Below, piece after piece: positions 38,640 through 51,689 of a stretch of 64,000 nucleotides of DNA (positions are counted from its first letter, which is position 1; each line of letters starts with the position of its first letter). The stretch lies in assembly GCF_036370855.1 (NCBI RefSeq), contig NC_088099.1, positions 145,221,017 to 145,285,016 on the forward strand, given 5' to 3'. Source of the stretch: Dromaius novaehollandiae. Lineage: Eukaryota > Chordata > Aves > Casuariiformes > Dromaiidae. Made by a program: the position numbers and the translations under genes. The notes under the pieces are model-generated. The model worked only from the letters and a program-made list of their open reading frames with translations. It was not told the origin of the DNA and made no database searches.

Positions 38640-38960
38640 GAATTACTGGTCATGTCTTGGAGAATTTTTCTTTCATTGATTTTTCTAGCCTGTATTTGAA
38701 CCCAGGTAAACTTTTAGCATCCACGAGGTCCTCTAGCAAGGTGCTGCTCAGTTAATTTGTGTGTTGTGTGAACAGATACCTTCTTTGGTTGCTATGAAAT
38801 CTGCCACTAGCTAGTTTCACTGCATGTCCCCTAGTTATTTTGCTAAGACAGTGAGCAGTCACTCCTCATTTACTTTCTCTCTGCTACTTATGATTTTAAA
38901 GACTTCTATCATGTTCTCTCTTGTTCTGTCCCTCTTCCATCCTCCCTTCAAGCATCCTTG
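38640..38960 (-). mobile_element. Ancient CR1-clade LINE relic (3' coding part)
   Basis: The plus strand reads 'ttttagcatccacgaggtcc', 'gtgttgtgtgaacagatacc', 'tgcatgtcccctagttattt' and 'gattttaaagacttctatca', the antisense of the C-terminal region of CR1-like ORF2. On the minus strand a short frame reads ENMIEVFKIISSREK, comparable to the RGDMIEVYK segment of these elements. It is fragmented and lacks the 3' tail. Confidence 0.7.
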
Positions 38961-41154
38961 CTTCCCTGCAGTACAGTCACAATTAATTTTGTGATACTAG
39001 ACAACTTGAGAGTTTGGAGTCCAGGCTGAAAAAAGAGCTTAAAGAGCAGACATGACAGAGAAGCATTACAGTCAGGAGCGGGGCAACTCACATCCCTGGC
39101 TGGGGAGGTAGGTGACCTCTGTCTGAATGAGGTTTACTTCATGCTCAGGAGAGACACGTGCACTGTCAGGCACTTTTGCCCACCTGATTTGCGTTAGGTA
39201 CATTCTTCCATATGAGATAAACTGCCCTCTAGAAGCAATTCTTTTTCTCTGTTGCTTATAAATAACTACCTCAGAGGTGGCTGTTTGCAAAGTAAATCAC
39301 TGCTCTGCTCAAATGAGTCCAGTCAAAGCAACTGTTTCTGAAGAAATTAGAGGTGATGTTTACAAAAAAGCTGCCCACTTTTCTTTTTCTCCTCAGATTA
39401 AAAAAGCCCTGTGTACAGGGCAAAGCTTTATATCAGAGCCAAATCATTCTCATATGGAATGAGAAATGTTTTACTTTTCTTCATTCACAGATGCCTTTGC
39501 TTGAAGAGTTTGTCTGAAACACACTAGTTAGTTAGTTACTATTTGTTTGAGTGTTTCATATGTTATCTGTCAAGTAAATCCCAGGAAACCTCTCAACATG
39601 GACAGGAAGTATTTTCATGTTTACATGTATGCATTTCCATTAGAAACCACACTAGAATGATTACAGATGGAATAACTGGAAGCAGAATGTCTCTGAGATA
39701 ATTTATAACCGCAGTCAGTGAACAAGTAGGCCTCAGTGCTGCAAAATCATCTGTGCAGAGTTATAGTTGCTATGTTTTGTTTTCCTTTGACGAAACTCCT
39801 TATTTTTCTTAAAGCCACCAGCTCTCTAAAACACTATTTAAGAAACATTACTTGAGCTTATAGATTTCTATAATGAAACAACAGAATGTTTTCAGCACTC
39901 CAGATAGATGAATAAGTGTATAGATTACAAGGACACAGCAATATTTAGGGACAGATTGTGATTGCTCTTGTGTGGGAGGAAAATTGGATTCAGGAAGCTA
40001 TTGTCTTTTCCCCTCATGTGCAACTTCATAAAAGTCATCCAGAATAATGGCTAAATTACTCTCCATTCAAAGGGCTGGAGGGATAGTTCACCTCAGGCCA
40101 CAAAAGTCTTTCCTATATCTTGGCCAGGACTCCTCTGCTTCATCTCTTGTTGCACATCATGATCTTGTACGGACAGAGCACATCCTTCACGCTTTCAAAA
40201 TGAGCATTTGGTGAATAAGCATGTGCTTTCTCAGGGAGTACTTGCCTGCGGGTCACCAGCACTGGTGACTTGGAAGACGTATACTCTCTGCAGAGAAATG
40301 GTTAATGTGTGTTGTTCTGACTGCAAGGACTATGACAGAGCACTAATCTTTTGATGAGCTTTTTAATTACTAACCTGCATCTCTGTATAACAATACTCAT
40401 AGCAAACTCATCTGCTCTTACAATTTTATATCCTACTCAATAGTCAGCTAACACAAGAACTTATTAACAGCTCACATGGGGCAGCCAAATTGTTTAATAG
40501 GAATGGTCACTTCCTATGAGCACTGTTATCACATCTGTGCCTGCATTACAGATAATGCACTGCTTATTCAATCGTAATCGTTAGCTTGCGTGACTGGAAA
40601 GGCTTATCTTAATCTTACCAGATGGACCATTTTCCCTGTCTATATGCCTAGGAATATGGGGTGACCCAATATAAGTCTTTGGGCACTACAAGACCAATGG
40701 GCCATTTGTAAAATTTGGAGGTCAATTTTGAAACCTCATTCTAATGTTTGGGAGTGGTTAAATCTGAAACTTTGAGTTGACCGATCTCCGGTTCTATCTT
40801 CCACAAGTATTTTGCACTAATTACTATTTTTTCTACAACTATTTTTTTATATTGCTATTAAAAAGTAAGGTATGATATTGCCATATAAGCTCTAAATTTT
40901 ATTGCACATTGCACTCAGGCATTTCCTAGTGAAAGCTGAAGGAAAGCCTTTGTTTATAACAGAATTTTTATAATACTGTTTTAAAATGTCAAAGCTCTAG
41001 TGTCATAAAAGGTGATGAACTGACAGCTTGAGGAAAAAATCCTATGTTTATATAAATCCTGTTAATGTTAACAAATTACATTTGTAAAGCACCTGCCAAC
41101 GAGAAACTCTCATGAATTTTGCAAATCTTCTAAGTTTGGCACATGAATGACAAC

Positions 41155-41571
41155 TCAGCTTGTTTCTTCTAAAATTAAGCAGAGTTTGTCATGGAGTTCA
41201 TTAAAGCGTATTTCATTTTCCTCACCGCTCATAAGATAGAGGACCCTATCTGGAAGTGCGGTGCAGCTCTGGACAGGGCGCAGCAGAGGAAGTCCTATGT
41301 CCATAAGAAGGCAGTTTGGGAAAAAAGCAGTTGTTCCACTGCCTTTTGTTGCCACTAAAGCTGGTTGAAAATGGACTGGAAGAATGGTCCAGAAATCACT
41401 AGCAGCCCTTAATAACTGCAGGAGATTGGATTTGTGGATTATTGTCACACCCTCAACAGAACAGCCCAGCTGCACGCTCCTCCCTGATACGAGGCTTCGC
41501 ACACGTTTAAAGCAATCTCTAAGAGAACAATGCCACCTACTGAACCACCAGCGACAGCGTCTTCCTCCCAC
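41155..41571 (-). other. Unassigned 138-codon open frame in LAPTM4B intron
   Basis: On the minus strand a frame stays open from just after a TAG at about 41574 to a stop at 41155. The first in-frame ATG is far inside; the frame opens at a GTG. The predicted peptide has mixed, protein-like composition with no low complexity, for example GVTIIHKSNLLQLL and ENEIRFNELHDKLCL. I do not recognise the family. It could be part of a retroposed gene, a repeat-derived frame or chance. No Kozak-type start or splice acceptor supports it strongly. Confidence 0.2.
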
Positions 41572-43165
41572 CTACGTTGCAGCTGCTACTATTTCTGCCT
41601 CTGCACAGAGTATGGTATTGGGTAAGTTTAGGAGCAGAGGCTCAGGGCTGGAGGAACTGGGATATGCAAGGATATTTCACCACTTGGCAATGGGCAGGCT
41701 TGCGCTGTGCACAGGGACATGGTGCAAAGATACCAGACAGCGCTAGCTCTGGAGCTGAAAGCAGCATTGTGGCACAGCGCAGCCCTGCCTCTGGCTAGAG
41801 CAGCTTTGCAGAAGGGCAGGGTTTATAAGCATGGGCCAACTGCGGGGCTATATAGCCACAGTGTGGCTAACTGCTGCCAGGACTTGGCATCTTTGCACCC
41901 TGCTGCACTGCACTGCTTGAACAGTATCAGCTTGAGTTTATCAGTTTATACACCCGACTATCCTTGGCAACAAGGACTTAAGTTGTCATCGGCTTTTGCT
42001 GCACTGATACGTATCCTTGGAATTATACTGAAGACTTCAACTCACTTTTGAAGCCCACAAAACAGCAGCTGTCAGATGGTAATGAATCAACCCTGTTAGA
42101 AAACAGGGTCTATAAAGGAACACTGCAACTTTATAAACACTCTATTTTTTCCTACACTGCAACACTTCCAATTACTGAATCTAAAAAGATTTGGAAGATT
42201 TGCTTTACCTATCCCCATTTCAAGTCTTATTTTTAACCTATGAACAATGAGAACAGATTTATCTCTTTCTATTGCAATTCTCTCACTATTTTTCACATAT
42301 TAGAATAATTCCAGTTTTTGAATTGCAAACATAACTAGAGATGTTTTTTGTTTAAAATAAAATTCTGCTGGGGGAAATAGATAAAACCTACATTTTGATT
42401 CAAATTTAACTTGTATATAAATACACATAAATATGTAACCTGCACATAAATGTACACTGGAATGACTGAGATGACAAGTGAAGATGTTTTGGAAGTCTTA
42501 CTTTTAGACTTCAGTGGGCATTTGTCCTAAATCATCATCATTAATAACCTGTCCCAAACAGCACAGCTGGCTTCTGGGAACAGCTACCTAGTAATAGGTG
42601 AAACCTGTTACAAGACATTAGATTAACAAATAGCATGAAGCAACAGAGCAAACATGAAGCAATACAGACCACAGGGAATGCTGCATTTGCAGGGAAGCAA
42701 GAGTTGAGTATAGCTGATAAGATGGGAAAGGAAAACAAGCAGAAAGAAGAAACATAACTATTCATTAAGGTTAAAGGAGAGGGAACAAGGGGTGAGACAT
42801 TACTGCAGGTAGAATGGGAAATGCTGGAGCAGCCGAATAGGTGCTTGTTGACAGAGCAGACTGTCACGATATTTTTCTGCAACCCCAAATCAAACTGAAG
42901 AAGAGGAAATGAATACATGTATTAGACACAAGTCTGGCATCCCCGTGGAACTTGAGCCCACTGAAGATTCTCTAATTAAAGACATTGCTTTGGGAATGTG
43001 CAAGTCCAGCTTGTAAGAGCAATGCTGCAGAAAAACAGATTCAGCCTTACAGCAACATTTCTGGGTCCCATGCAGACTATTACATATGGCTAATAACTAA
43101 TCAACCCCTTTACTTCAAGTGCTGTGTATTTCTGCTCATATACCTCTTTTTTTTCCCTGCTCCTG

Positions 43166-43185
43166 CTTCTTCTTCTTCTTCTTCT
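43166..43185 (+). repeat. (CTT)n microsatellite
   Basis: About 6.7 copies of CTT inside a longer pyrimidine-rich tract (43144-43215). Confidence 0.9.
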
Positions 43186-46100
43186 CTGCCTCCCAGTTTA
43201 CCAGCTTTCTCTCTTGCAGATTTTGTCAGACTGTTTCCACAAGGGGAGGTTGGAGCTCCTCTGCCTGGACTCAGATGGAGGCTTTGAGAAGGGCTCAGGG
43301 TCATGCCAGGGTATTCATTTGTGGTGTTAGCTCACTTCAAAGTATGTTCACAGTTACCACTCACTGGAAAAAGATGCCTCTGATCTAGTGGCCTAGTAAT
43401 AATGCTTGCATACAAACTACCACCCAAGACTTCAGCTACCTGGTGCACATTGACAAGTTTCCAGGATTTCTCTGGAACATTATGGCAAATATCTTTAAAG
43501 CAGGATTTTTCTCGAAGTTATCCTCCACTCAGACATGTACCATCTCAAAACTGGGTCAATATTTGGAAATCACAGGTCCCACAGAACCCTTCAGAAATAA
43601 GTGCATGGTCTGTCTGCCTCTGGGCTGCTTCTCACACTTTTGTCTATTTAACTGGCACAAGTCTAAGGATACTTCTCTCCTCTACCCAAACTAATCGCCT
43701 TCCAAACACACAGAATAACATAAAGAACAGCTTTTCCAACCTTACCAAGAATATTCCTCCCTCTGCTCAAGGAATCATCCAGCAGCAATGAAAGACCTAA
43801 CTCTGCATTTCTCAAACAGGCCTCCTGTAACTTTGAGAAAAGGAGAACAAACGAAAGGGAAGTGTTGGCAGATTAATTACAGACTAGTTATTTGCTGTCA
43901 TGCCCACAGAAGGAATGTAGCCCTACTGCAAAACCAGAGAAGTTATTTAGCTCTTGTGGATAAATGTGATGTCTCAAAGGACCCAGTGGAGCGATCTGGC
44001 CAAGTACATAAAGATCTAAATCCCACTTTGAAGGGAGATTTACAGCTTTACATTTTATCCTCACTGGCAGCATGACTGGAGATTAAACTTCCACTCGACT
44101 GGCTGCTGTGAGAGTTAAAAATAAACAAAATGAAATCGTCTGGCTGCCCAAGAGCACGAAGGAGCCCTTCCTATTATTCAGAGCAAAATGTGTAACTTCA
44201 GGTTACCTTCTGCATTCATTTCTAGGCTGGCAGTTTTTCCAGATTGGACTAACGTTTCCATGGCCCTGCTGTGACAGTTTAAATTAATGCAGAATACTGA
44301 TCTTCATCCGTGATGTGCTTGGAGTTGGTAGGAAAAAGAAATACCAGATTAGAAAAGTGGAAAAAATAAGCTTCAGGTGACTATGGTTTACTGTGGTGGA
44401 GCCACTTTACTGCCTATGCCAAAATCTCCCTATACAGCTACCTCCAGAAATGCATGGGAGGGAAGTACTGGGAAAAACTGAAAGGAGGGAGATGACAACA
44501 TATCCCTGAGTGACTTTGGGGCCGTTGTGACTAAAGTGTACAGCTGGACCCTGAGGTCCTGGCATTATCCGCTTCCAAAGCATCAAAGGGTCACTTCTTC
44601 CCACAGCTTGGGGTCAGGCACCAGCTGGTCCCTCTGTCCCATATGGTGGCCCATTCCCAGAGCCACACTGTATATATTCATAAAAAGTCATACTTAGATC
44701 AAAGGCCACAGAGGGAAAGCCTCTCACTTAAAAGGATAATGGGAATATTGCATTCACAGCGTGCAGTGGGAAAGAAATTCATGTTCCAGATGGCACACTT
44801 GCAAAAAGTATGGCTTAAATCATTTACTTACACTGAGTGACAAAAATCAGATTATTTGGCAGCTGATAACTCTATCTATCAGGTTAGTTACAGTTCAGAC
44901 GTATGAGTGTTATTTATAATAGAACCAGTCTGACTGGGGGGAAACTAACTGGCAGTTTCTGTGCTGGACGTCAAACAACTAAGACAGTCCACACTTCAGA
45001 TGTACAGCAGCCTGCTGTTTTTCCAAGGTATGAATATTAGACAATTAGTAGGAAAGAAGGGAGGCAACTGACTATTTTTTTAAATGAAGTATTACTGGTA
45101 ATAATAACTATTGGGGGGCTGTAACAGAGAAGGTCCTGTAGTGCGGATCTCACAAGGAGCTGTGAGAGAACAAAGTCCAACAGATGTAGGAAAGTTACAG
45201 TGACAGGAGTTGGCAGAACAGTTCTTTATGAGGCTAAAAGCCACAAAAGCTCATCTCTTGGAAGGCCATTCCTGTAGCTTTTTACCACCTGGCAAGCCAA
45301 GGAGAAGATAGAGGAATATTGCTGTGGAGACCTATACACTCATAACATGAATTAACAAATCATGATGGATTTCCCATAGAAAGAAATAGGGGAAACTAAT
45401 TGTGAGAGCAGTCAAGGACTTCTTGAATCCACAGAGCTGTAACGCCTGAATCCACAAATCAGTAACAAGTAGGCCCACATAACTGTGCTTAAGAAATTAC
45501 CCATGCTCCTAACTGAGTTTGGACATAATGTTTAAGTGTGCTTATGCAGCTTGCCAGTGGTAAATTAAGAAATGCAGTAAGATTAAAGATAATCTGATTA
45601 TTATTTACAAAACCATCTTCTGCTTTTGAGAACCAATTATACACAACCACAACGCCCTTCTCTTTTGAATCAAATTCCAATGCTGTATATTAAAGAAGTT
45701 TCTTTTTTTCCTAAGAAAGGGCCCTGCAATCCAAACATTTGCGAAGGGTTCACAGATGCTGCAGCCAGCTAATAACTATAGACCTTTCCTCTCTCCAATG
45801 GTGTAGCATCTCAGCCAGTATGGATTTGAGTGTTTTTCTCTAGAAAAGCTCAGTCATTAATGCCATATTTCCATTTAAATTGGAAGTCTTAGATATATTT
45901 TCAATTGCTGAGGAGGTAAATCAGGCAATTCTAGTTCAAAACTTAAAAGAGGGAAAATAATGATCTAGATAAAGCTATAGGTAAATTTGTATTTATGGTA
46001 CATCAAAGAATTTGATTTTGCCAAGATTTCAATAGACCAGAAACCAGATAATTATTGTAACTGAAATGTCTCATCTTACATCAAACACGGGTCTCTCTTT

Positions 46101-47889
46101 TAGAAGTGGAATACAATAATCAACAAGTAATCGTAACAGCTACAGTTCAAGCATTTTTTATGACTACCTAATGACCGATAATAAGAGCTATTAGAGAATG
46201 TGAGTTTACCTATCTCTTTCCATTTTCCGTGCAAGTCTTGCCAGTATACAGCATTTTGAACTCAAGGAAAAATGCAGTGTCTGCCACTGATGATGTGTTA
46301 TTGAAGGCACAGAGATTTCTTATTGGCACTTTTTTCCCCCCTGAGTATTATGAAAGACCTAAGATACAAATTTCATTTTTTGGATATATTTCTGAGACTG
46401 CACTCCTGCAAAATTGTAAGACACAATAATAAAATGTTTGCAGTACTAAATATCTTAGCTTTTTTGAAAACATTCATGTAACTACAGAAAGACTTTGAAT
46501 TTCTAACCATCCCAATTAATAAACCAGATCTTTTGAATTTAGCAGTAAACTCACCCATACTCCAGCTTGTATCTAAACTCCACACTAAATGTTTTTAGTA
46601 GTACAGTATCTTGGATATCTAATAATCTTTTTTTAGATCTAGCGCTGCTGAGTGAAGGTAAGAGTCATTACTTACTATGCAGTACAAAAGAGAGTAGCAG
46701 GTAACAGCTGGAAGCAGATCTCTAGATTTTGGGGGTATTGGGATATACTTAAACTTTCCTATTCTGAATTGCAGCTACTATGTCCAGTCCCATATTTAAG
46801 CTTAGATTTTCACTTTCAGTTGCAGAAATTTTTGTGTATTCTTTCAGTTAATTCTATATATCAAAACAACCATATCTGAAGATGAGAATATGCCCAGCAG
46901 GTATGACCTACAACTCAGCTGGAATTCAGGTAGCAGATTTGATTCTAAAATGATGCATTTCTTTGAAAGCAGAGGGCAAAGATTGGCCCACATTTTTTAA
47001 GAAACATGTAGTTTATAATTTAAAGACATGTCAGGGTGAAACAGACCTGCCTGTAGAAGTTTCCCAGCATCAAAGAGAATGAAAACCCATCGTTTTAATA
47101 CATAAGTACACTTGAGTGTTGGGGGAATATTATACACTTGAACAGACAGCAGTGACCTATCTGGATATTTCAAAATTTCATGTGATTTCTTCAAGGGTCC
47201 TCAACTCTCAAGGGTCTTCAGCACTCAACTTTCAAAGCCCTGTTCTTCCACACTTCATTTTGAAACCACTTTTATCCAATTCTATTGAGTTTATCTTTTT
47301 AAAAACGTGTGAATAGGTATTTTTGCTGATCTCTCAACCTAGACATAGAAAAAAGATCTTTTTCAGTCTATGCTTTGAGGGATCAAAAGAGGGAAGAACA
47401 ATCTTCTGTTTCACAATGGAGAATAACTGGGATTTAACCTGACAAACTGTTGTGCCTCACTGAAGCTCAGCAATGAGCAGCAGAAAGGGGCCTGCTCCGG
47501 AGCACTTTGGCTCCTCCATCTCGTCCCTCACTGCAACGCGCTGGCTGGAGAGAGGCAGTCAGATAAGGGTTTGAGTCAGGCCTGCCTCTATCCCAAATAA
47601 GTCATTCAAAAAACAGGCCATTTGTGTCTGTCTCTCCTCCTGCTTCTCTCTGGCTTTCTCATCCCACTCTGGGCCTGAGGACCTCTTCCCCAGCAGCACC
47701 TTCCTGTCCTGATGAACAAGCATTTTCTGGCAAAGTTAGCTGCAAAATGCCAGAAGAGCTCTTTCCACGGACCCTGCTCTAACGGCATCATACTGATCTC
47801 ACCTATAAAGAACAAACAACAAATCCATCATACTCGAAAGCACGAAATTCTGACCATATTCACCTTAACAGAGTGCCAATATTGAGGAG

Positions 47890-48110
47890 GAGAGTCCAAT
47901 GGTCAGGGCACTAGCTAGGAACTCAGAGAGTTTCTCAAAGCCTGCCTCTCTGCCATAGCTGTCTTGTAAGATAAAGATAAGCATAGTTAAACTAAACTCT
48001 CAGTGCGAGAATGTCTCATCTGTAAAAAAGGATAATAGGACTTCCTTTCTCCTCACAGAAGCACTTACAAATGCTTTAAAGATGATGAGGCAGCTCAGGT
48101 CACTTTGGTA
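47890..48110 (+). repeat. MIR/CORE-like tRNA-derived SINE relic
   Basis: The order of pieces follows old amniote tRNA-derived SINEs. 'tccaatggtcagggcactag' is A-box-like, 'gcctgcctctctgccatag' is the body, 'tcatctgtaaaaaaggataa' and 'taggacttcctttctcctca' are the CORE/3' half, and 'tgctttaaagatgatgag' is the tail. It is in plus orientation and diverged, with no coding capacity. Confidence 0.6.
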
Positions 48111-49696
48111 ATTAGTAAATACAAAAGTACCAAGGAGATTTTCGGTAACCAGGCATCTCTGAAAACCAGTCTTCTGCCTTACAAAGGCAACAGTGGGATC
48201 AGCGAAACTTTTAGAAACCTTGGTAAATTTAGTTTCATAAATAATTCAGCTGACGGTCTCCCACAACCAAGCCTGCCAGTTGTGTGGATTATAAAGTTAA
48301 CAGTGTTTGAAGTTGTTACAACTACCTATGGGCTGAACAAAAGAGCTGTCAAAATTATTTCACATAAAATTCCTGGTTTTACTCAAAGTAGATTCCAGTA
48401 AACAAAATAGCAATATTTCTTTCAGTTAGCTTTCAGGAAACTCATATTTTTGTACTTAAATGTCCTGGTTGCCAGCTCTGATCATAGTCTGCAAAACTTC
48501 TGATGCTTTTCATAAAGCTCCAGGTACTGAGGACAAATAGCTATGTGAGAGTTACAATTTTTATGTAAAAATAGTAGTGGTTGTCTAATCCTTGTGGTTG
48601 CACAGGAATCATTCATTATAATGGTCTCAAGTTGGTGCTGTAATACCTCAACATGCAGAGACCACCGATGCTTTTGGAAAGCCTGAGGCATGCAGTCCTG
48701 AAATTTTACCCAGACAATCTAAAGGACTAAGTTCATGCTGCTGTAATTCTGTTATGTAAATTATGTAAAAGCCCTCTTTACATAAACCAGGGGAGTCACC
48801 CCAAAGATTAATCTGGCACAGTGTCCTCAGTGCGGGGCTTGGGTGGACCTGAGTATGTGTGCAGCAGCTCCGCAGAAGTATCACTGCAAACAGAACTAGC
48901 GCTTTCCAGGGACTCTCTTTTTGTATCGTCTTCTACAATGAGCAAGGTATGGCTTAGTAGTAGCGCCCTCTAATACTCATGTCAGAGCTAAACTACTGTG
49001 AAGTGAACGGACGCCTTCCTATTTGTCGTCAAAATCTGTTTATTCATTCCTTCACATTGATCTTTGCCTGTTCTGTCTCCTTACCACGCAAAAACCATCA
49101 TGTGCTGGGAGATCAATCACTGACTTTGCATTGGTGTAAACCTACTTTAGACCATCTCTGTGATGGTGTAAAACACCAATTGCTGAGTGTACTAAATCAC
49201 AGTCTCTGCAACTAAATCCACATTTTACAGCAGTTGTAGACGATGGCATGCCCTGGGTCCCAATCAGTCCCAGTACTGTCCAGATCATAGCTCCAGCTGG
49301 GACATGCCATGGGATGGTCTTCCAGTGTAAATGATGGGGGGTGCCCCTCACAGCAGTGGGCAGATTGCGTCAGCTCATGGCTTGACTTGGGATTATCAGG
49401 TACCTGGAAAGCTCAGAGCTGAGGGTCATTCCTGGATCCACTAGATTAGCTGTAGTTTATCTTTAACACAGATTCTTTATCAGACTATATGCATAAAATA
49501 AAACCAGTATTTTAGCAACAGATGCCATCTGTAACCACTGCACACCACATTGTTGAATCTCAAGTTTAAACACACCCAATAGATGAGGACTCTCAAGGGA
49601 ATTAAGAGGAGTAAGGAGTCAGAAATGAACAGAAAATAAAGATATTAAATGCAAATTATTAGACATAATGTTTGCTCTGCATCCTAACATCCTTAC

Positions 49697-49792
49697 CGCA
49701 GTGTCATTGGTGGTAATGTAAACCAACACGTCCGAATTGTTTCTACTGTTAATGTATCGGTAACAGTTCCACACGCAGCTTATCAAGTAACC
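49697..49792 (-). CDS. LAPTM4B: LAPTM4B penultimate coding exon
   Basis: On the minus strand TTTACAG|GG at the 5' end and GCG|GTAAGG at the 3' end bound a 96-base exon of 32 codons, phase 0 on both sides. The peptide begins GYLISCVWNCYRYIN and ends VLVYITTNDTA. Vertebrate LAPTM4B has this segment directly after the fourth membrane span, with the conserved cysteines and the CVWNCYRYI block. Differences from the human protein are conservative (S for G after YIN, IT for VT). It joins in frame to the exon at 57739-57837 upstream and 29498-29572 downstream. The short size and unbroken frame argue for a functional exon. Confidence 0.96.
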
Positions 49793-49953
49793 CTGTAAAG
49801 AAAAGAGATTTATCATTATGTGCAGAAAATAAACCATATAGATTTTTCTGCCATAGCTTTGTGTAAATTATTCAACCTGGGCTGGTTAAAAGTCCTGGTC
49901 TGACAGTAAGAACAGAAGGAAAGCACAATTACTGCGTATTCTGTACAAAATCT

Positions 49954-49976
49954 CCCCCCCCCCCAAAAAAAAAAAA
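49954..49976 (+). repeat. C11A12 homopolymer junction
   Basis: Eleven C are followed by twelve A and then four C. It is low-complexity and lies in the intron. Confidence 0.9.
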
Positions 49977-51536
49977 CCCCAGTTACTAGGGAAAAAGGGT
50001 ACATATGATTATTAAATTACCCCTTTTGCTAGAGAAATCTCAGCTTCTCACTCTCTTTATTCTGGGCCTTTAATGAAAGGCCATACCACAAAGATAGCTT
50101 TCCATGATGCACTGTAAATTGTGTGCTTGCCTAAATCTCTTGTGATGTTAAGTGATAGGAGGAACAGGCAGAGCAGTGCGGCGTGCACAGCAGAGTATCA
50201 TGCTCTTCAGAGCTCCTTTTAGGAACCAGTGCAGATAAACAGTAAAGTACAGATGTAAATAAGGACACGAGTCTGACAGAAGCACAGGACAGTGCCTTTG
50301 CTTGTTACAGCTGACTGTAAGGAAGGATGTGTAGGGATTCACTAAATAATCTGATACCCTACCTCTTACTGAGCAGAAGTTTACGGAGAATGTGTTGGAC
50401 TAAGTGCTACTCAGTTTAGGCAGATACTATAATCTACACCTATCTGAGTGAAGTTTATTATTCCAGATATTTAATACTACAGCATCTTCAGTAGTATATT
50501 CAATTTAGCATAGACTAATTGCTTTGAAAACAAACAGCAATTTCTTTGGTCCTGAATATTGCCAAAGTAACACCTTTTTGTGTATATAAAGTCTGCTTTG
50601 CTCAAATGAGCAGGTCATGTATGCTGGCTTTCTGTTTTACTCCTCTCTATGAAAACAGAGAGATACGAATTCAATCAGAGGTCTCATTACTGTGCATAGG
50701 ATACTGCATATAATTGGGGGGGGGAGTTTTACAATACAAAACAAAGTATAAGTCAGACCATGACAAACAGGAGAAGGTGCTGCAGATGCAGAACATCTCA
50801 GGAAACAAGGTAAAAAGTAAACAGAAACCAATTTTGAGAAAGTGGAAGCAAATCTCAGTAAAAAGAGCACAAGCAAGGTGGGAACTGAAGAACCATCGAA
50901 GAACCCCCGCCTTTCCTTGTGAGTGGAAGGCTGGCCAGTGACTATGATTAAGAAGCTGACGAGCCCATATATCATGTGCATTGTTTTGCTACTCTGTTTC
51001 ACCTAATGTGGCATTAATTCAAGGTATTCCATATGACTGGAATGCTCTGGGGTCTGACTATTCATGTCTGACCAGAGAAAACTGCCTGCATAACAGTTTT
51101 TATTGAAATCCAAAATTACTTCTGACCTTTTAATCATTATTACGAATACTTTTTTTTCAATATAATGCACAAAAGTTGTTATTGTAGCAGCAGTCCTACT
51201 ATAGGACCATAAACTTCACTGTTTTTGTTCTTGGAGCTCACTTGGCTCAGGACAGGGTTGCTGCCTGGCAATGAACTAGTAGCCTCCATTTTTTAAAACT
51301 GATTAGGCAAAATGTTCATATCCATCATCTCCTCTGCCAGCAGAAGAGATTCCAGCCTGGCCAGCAGAGATGAACTAAGAGGCTGGAAGGTAGACAGGAG
51401 GCAGGATTTCATGCGGAGGGGCAGGAGTCAGATCCTCAGCATGCCAGGGACAAGGCTGGTGGGACTAAGCAACTGGGTCACTCTGATGCTTTCTGCTTCT
51501 CCACCCAAGAAACTGACAGAGAGAGAAATGCACTTT

Positions 51537-51689
51537 GATAGTGACCAACTTTTCTTTTTAATGAGTAGTTTCTGCATAGCAGTTCTTTCAAAGACATAAC
51601 GTGTGCAAATTAAACTGCCAGCGCTGATTGGATTTGCATGTGTATCTCAGAGTGAGTCATATTTTCGTGACTCACTTGCACTGGTAACC
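51537..51689 (+). repeat. Diverged ~150-bp element with inverted AP-1 pair, copy 1
   Basis: This element aligns with 55323-55483 from 'gatagtg' through 'tctgcatagcag' and 'caaattaaactgccagcgct' to TGAGTCA (51653-51659) and TGACTCA (51668-51674), then 'cacttgcac'. Both motifs are exact AP-1/TRE sites in inverted arrangement, eight bases apart. It lies in a LAPTM4B intron. Confidence 0.6.

Larger units (their letters stand above)
29573..49696 (-). other. LAPTM4B: LAPTM4B penultimate-to-last exon intron (~20.1 kb)
   Basis: This large AT-rich intron is bounded by GTAAGG (donor at 49696) and TGCAG (acceptor at 29573). It contains palindromic repeat relics near 30600-30790, SINE-like pieces near 33225-33300 and 34890-35110, a truncated plus-oriented CR1 at 35395-36526, an old CR1 relic at 38640-38960, an unassigned open frame at 41155-41571, a CTT run at 43166-43185 and a MIR-like SINE at 47890-48110. 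The remainder shows nothing I can name. Confidence 0.85.

Noticed and set aside
42541..42918. 125-codon minus-strand frame rich in hydrophobic residues and cysteine
   Set aside because: It resembles a multi-pass membrane protein only by composition. The A-rich purine plus strand makes the complement leucine/serine/cysteine-rich by itself.
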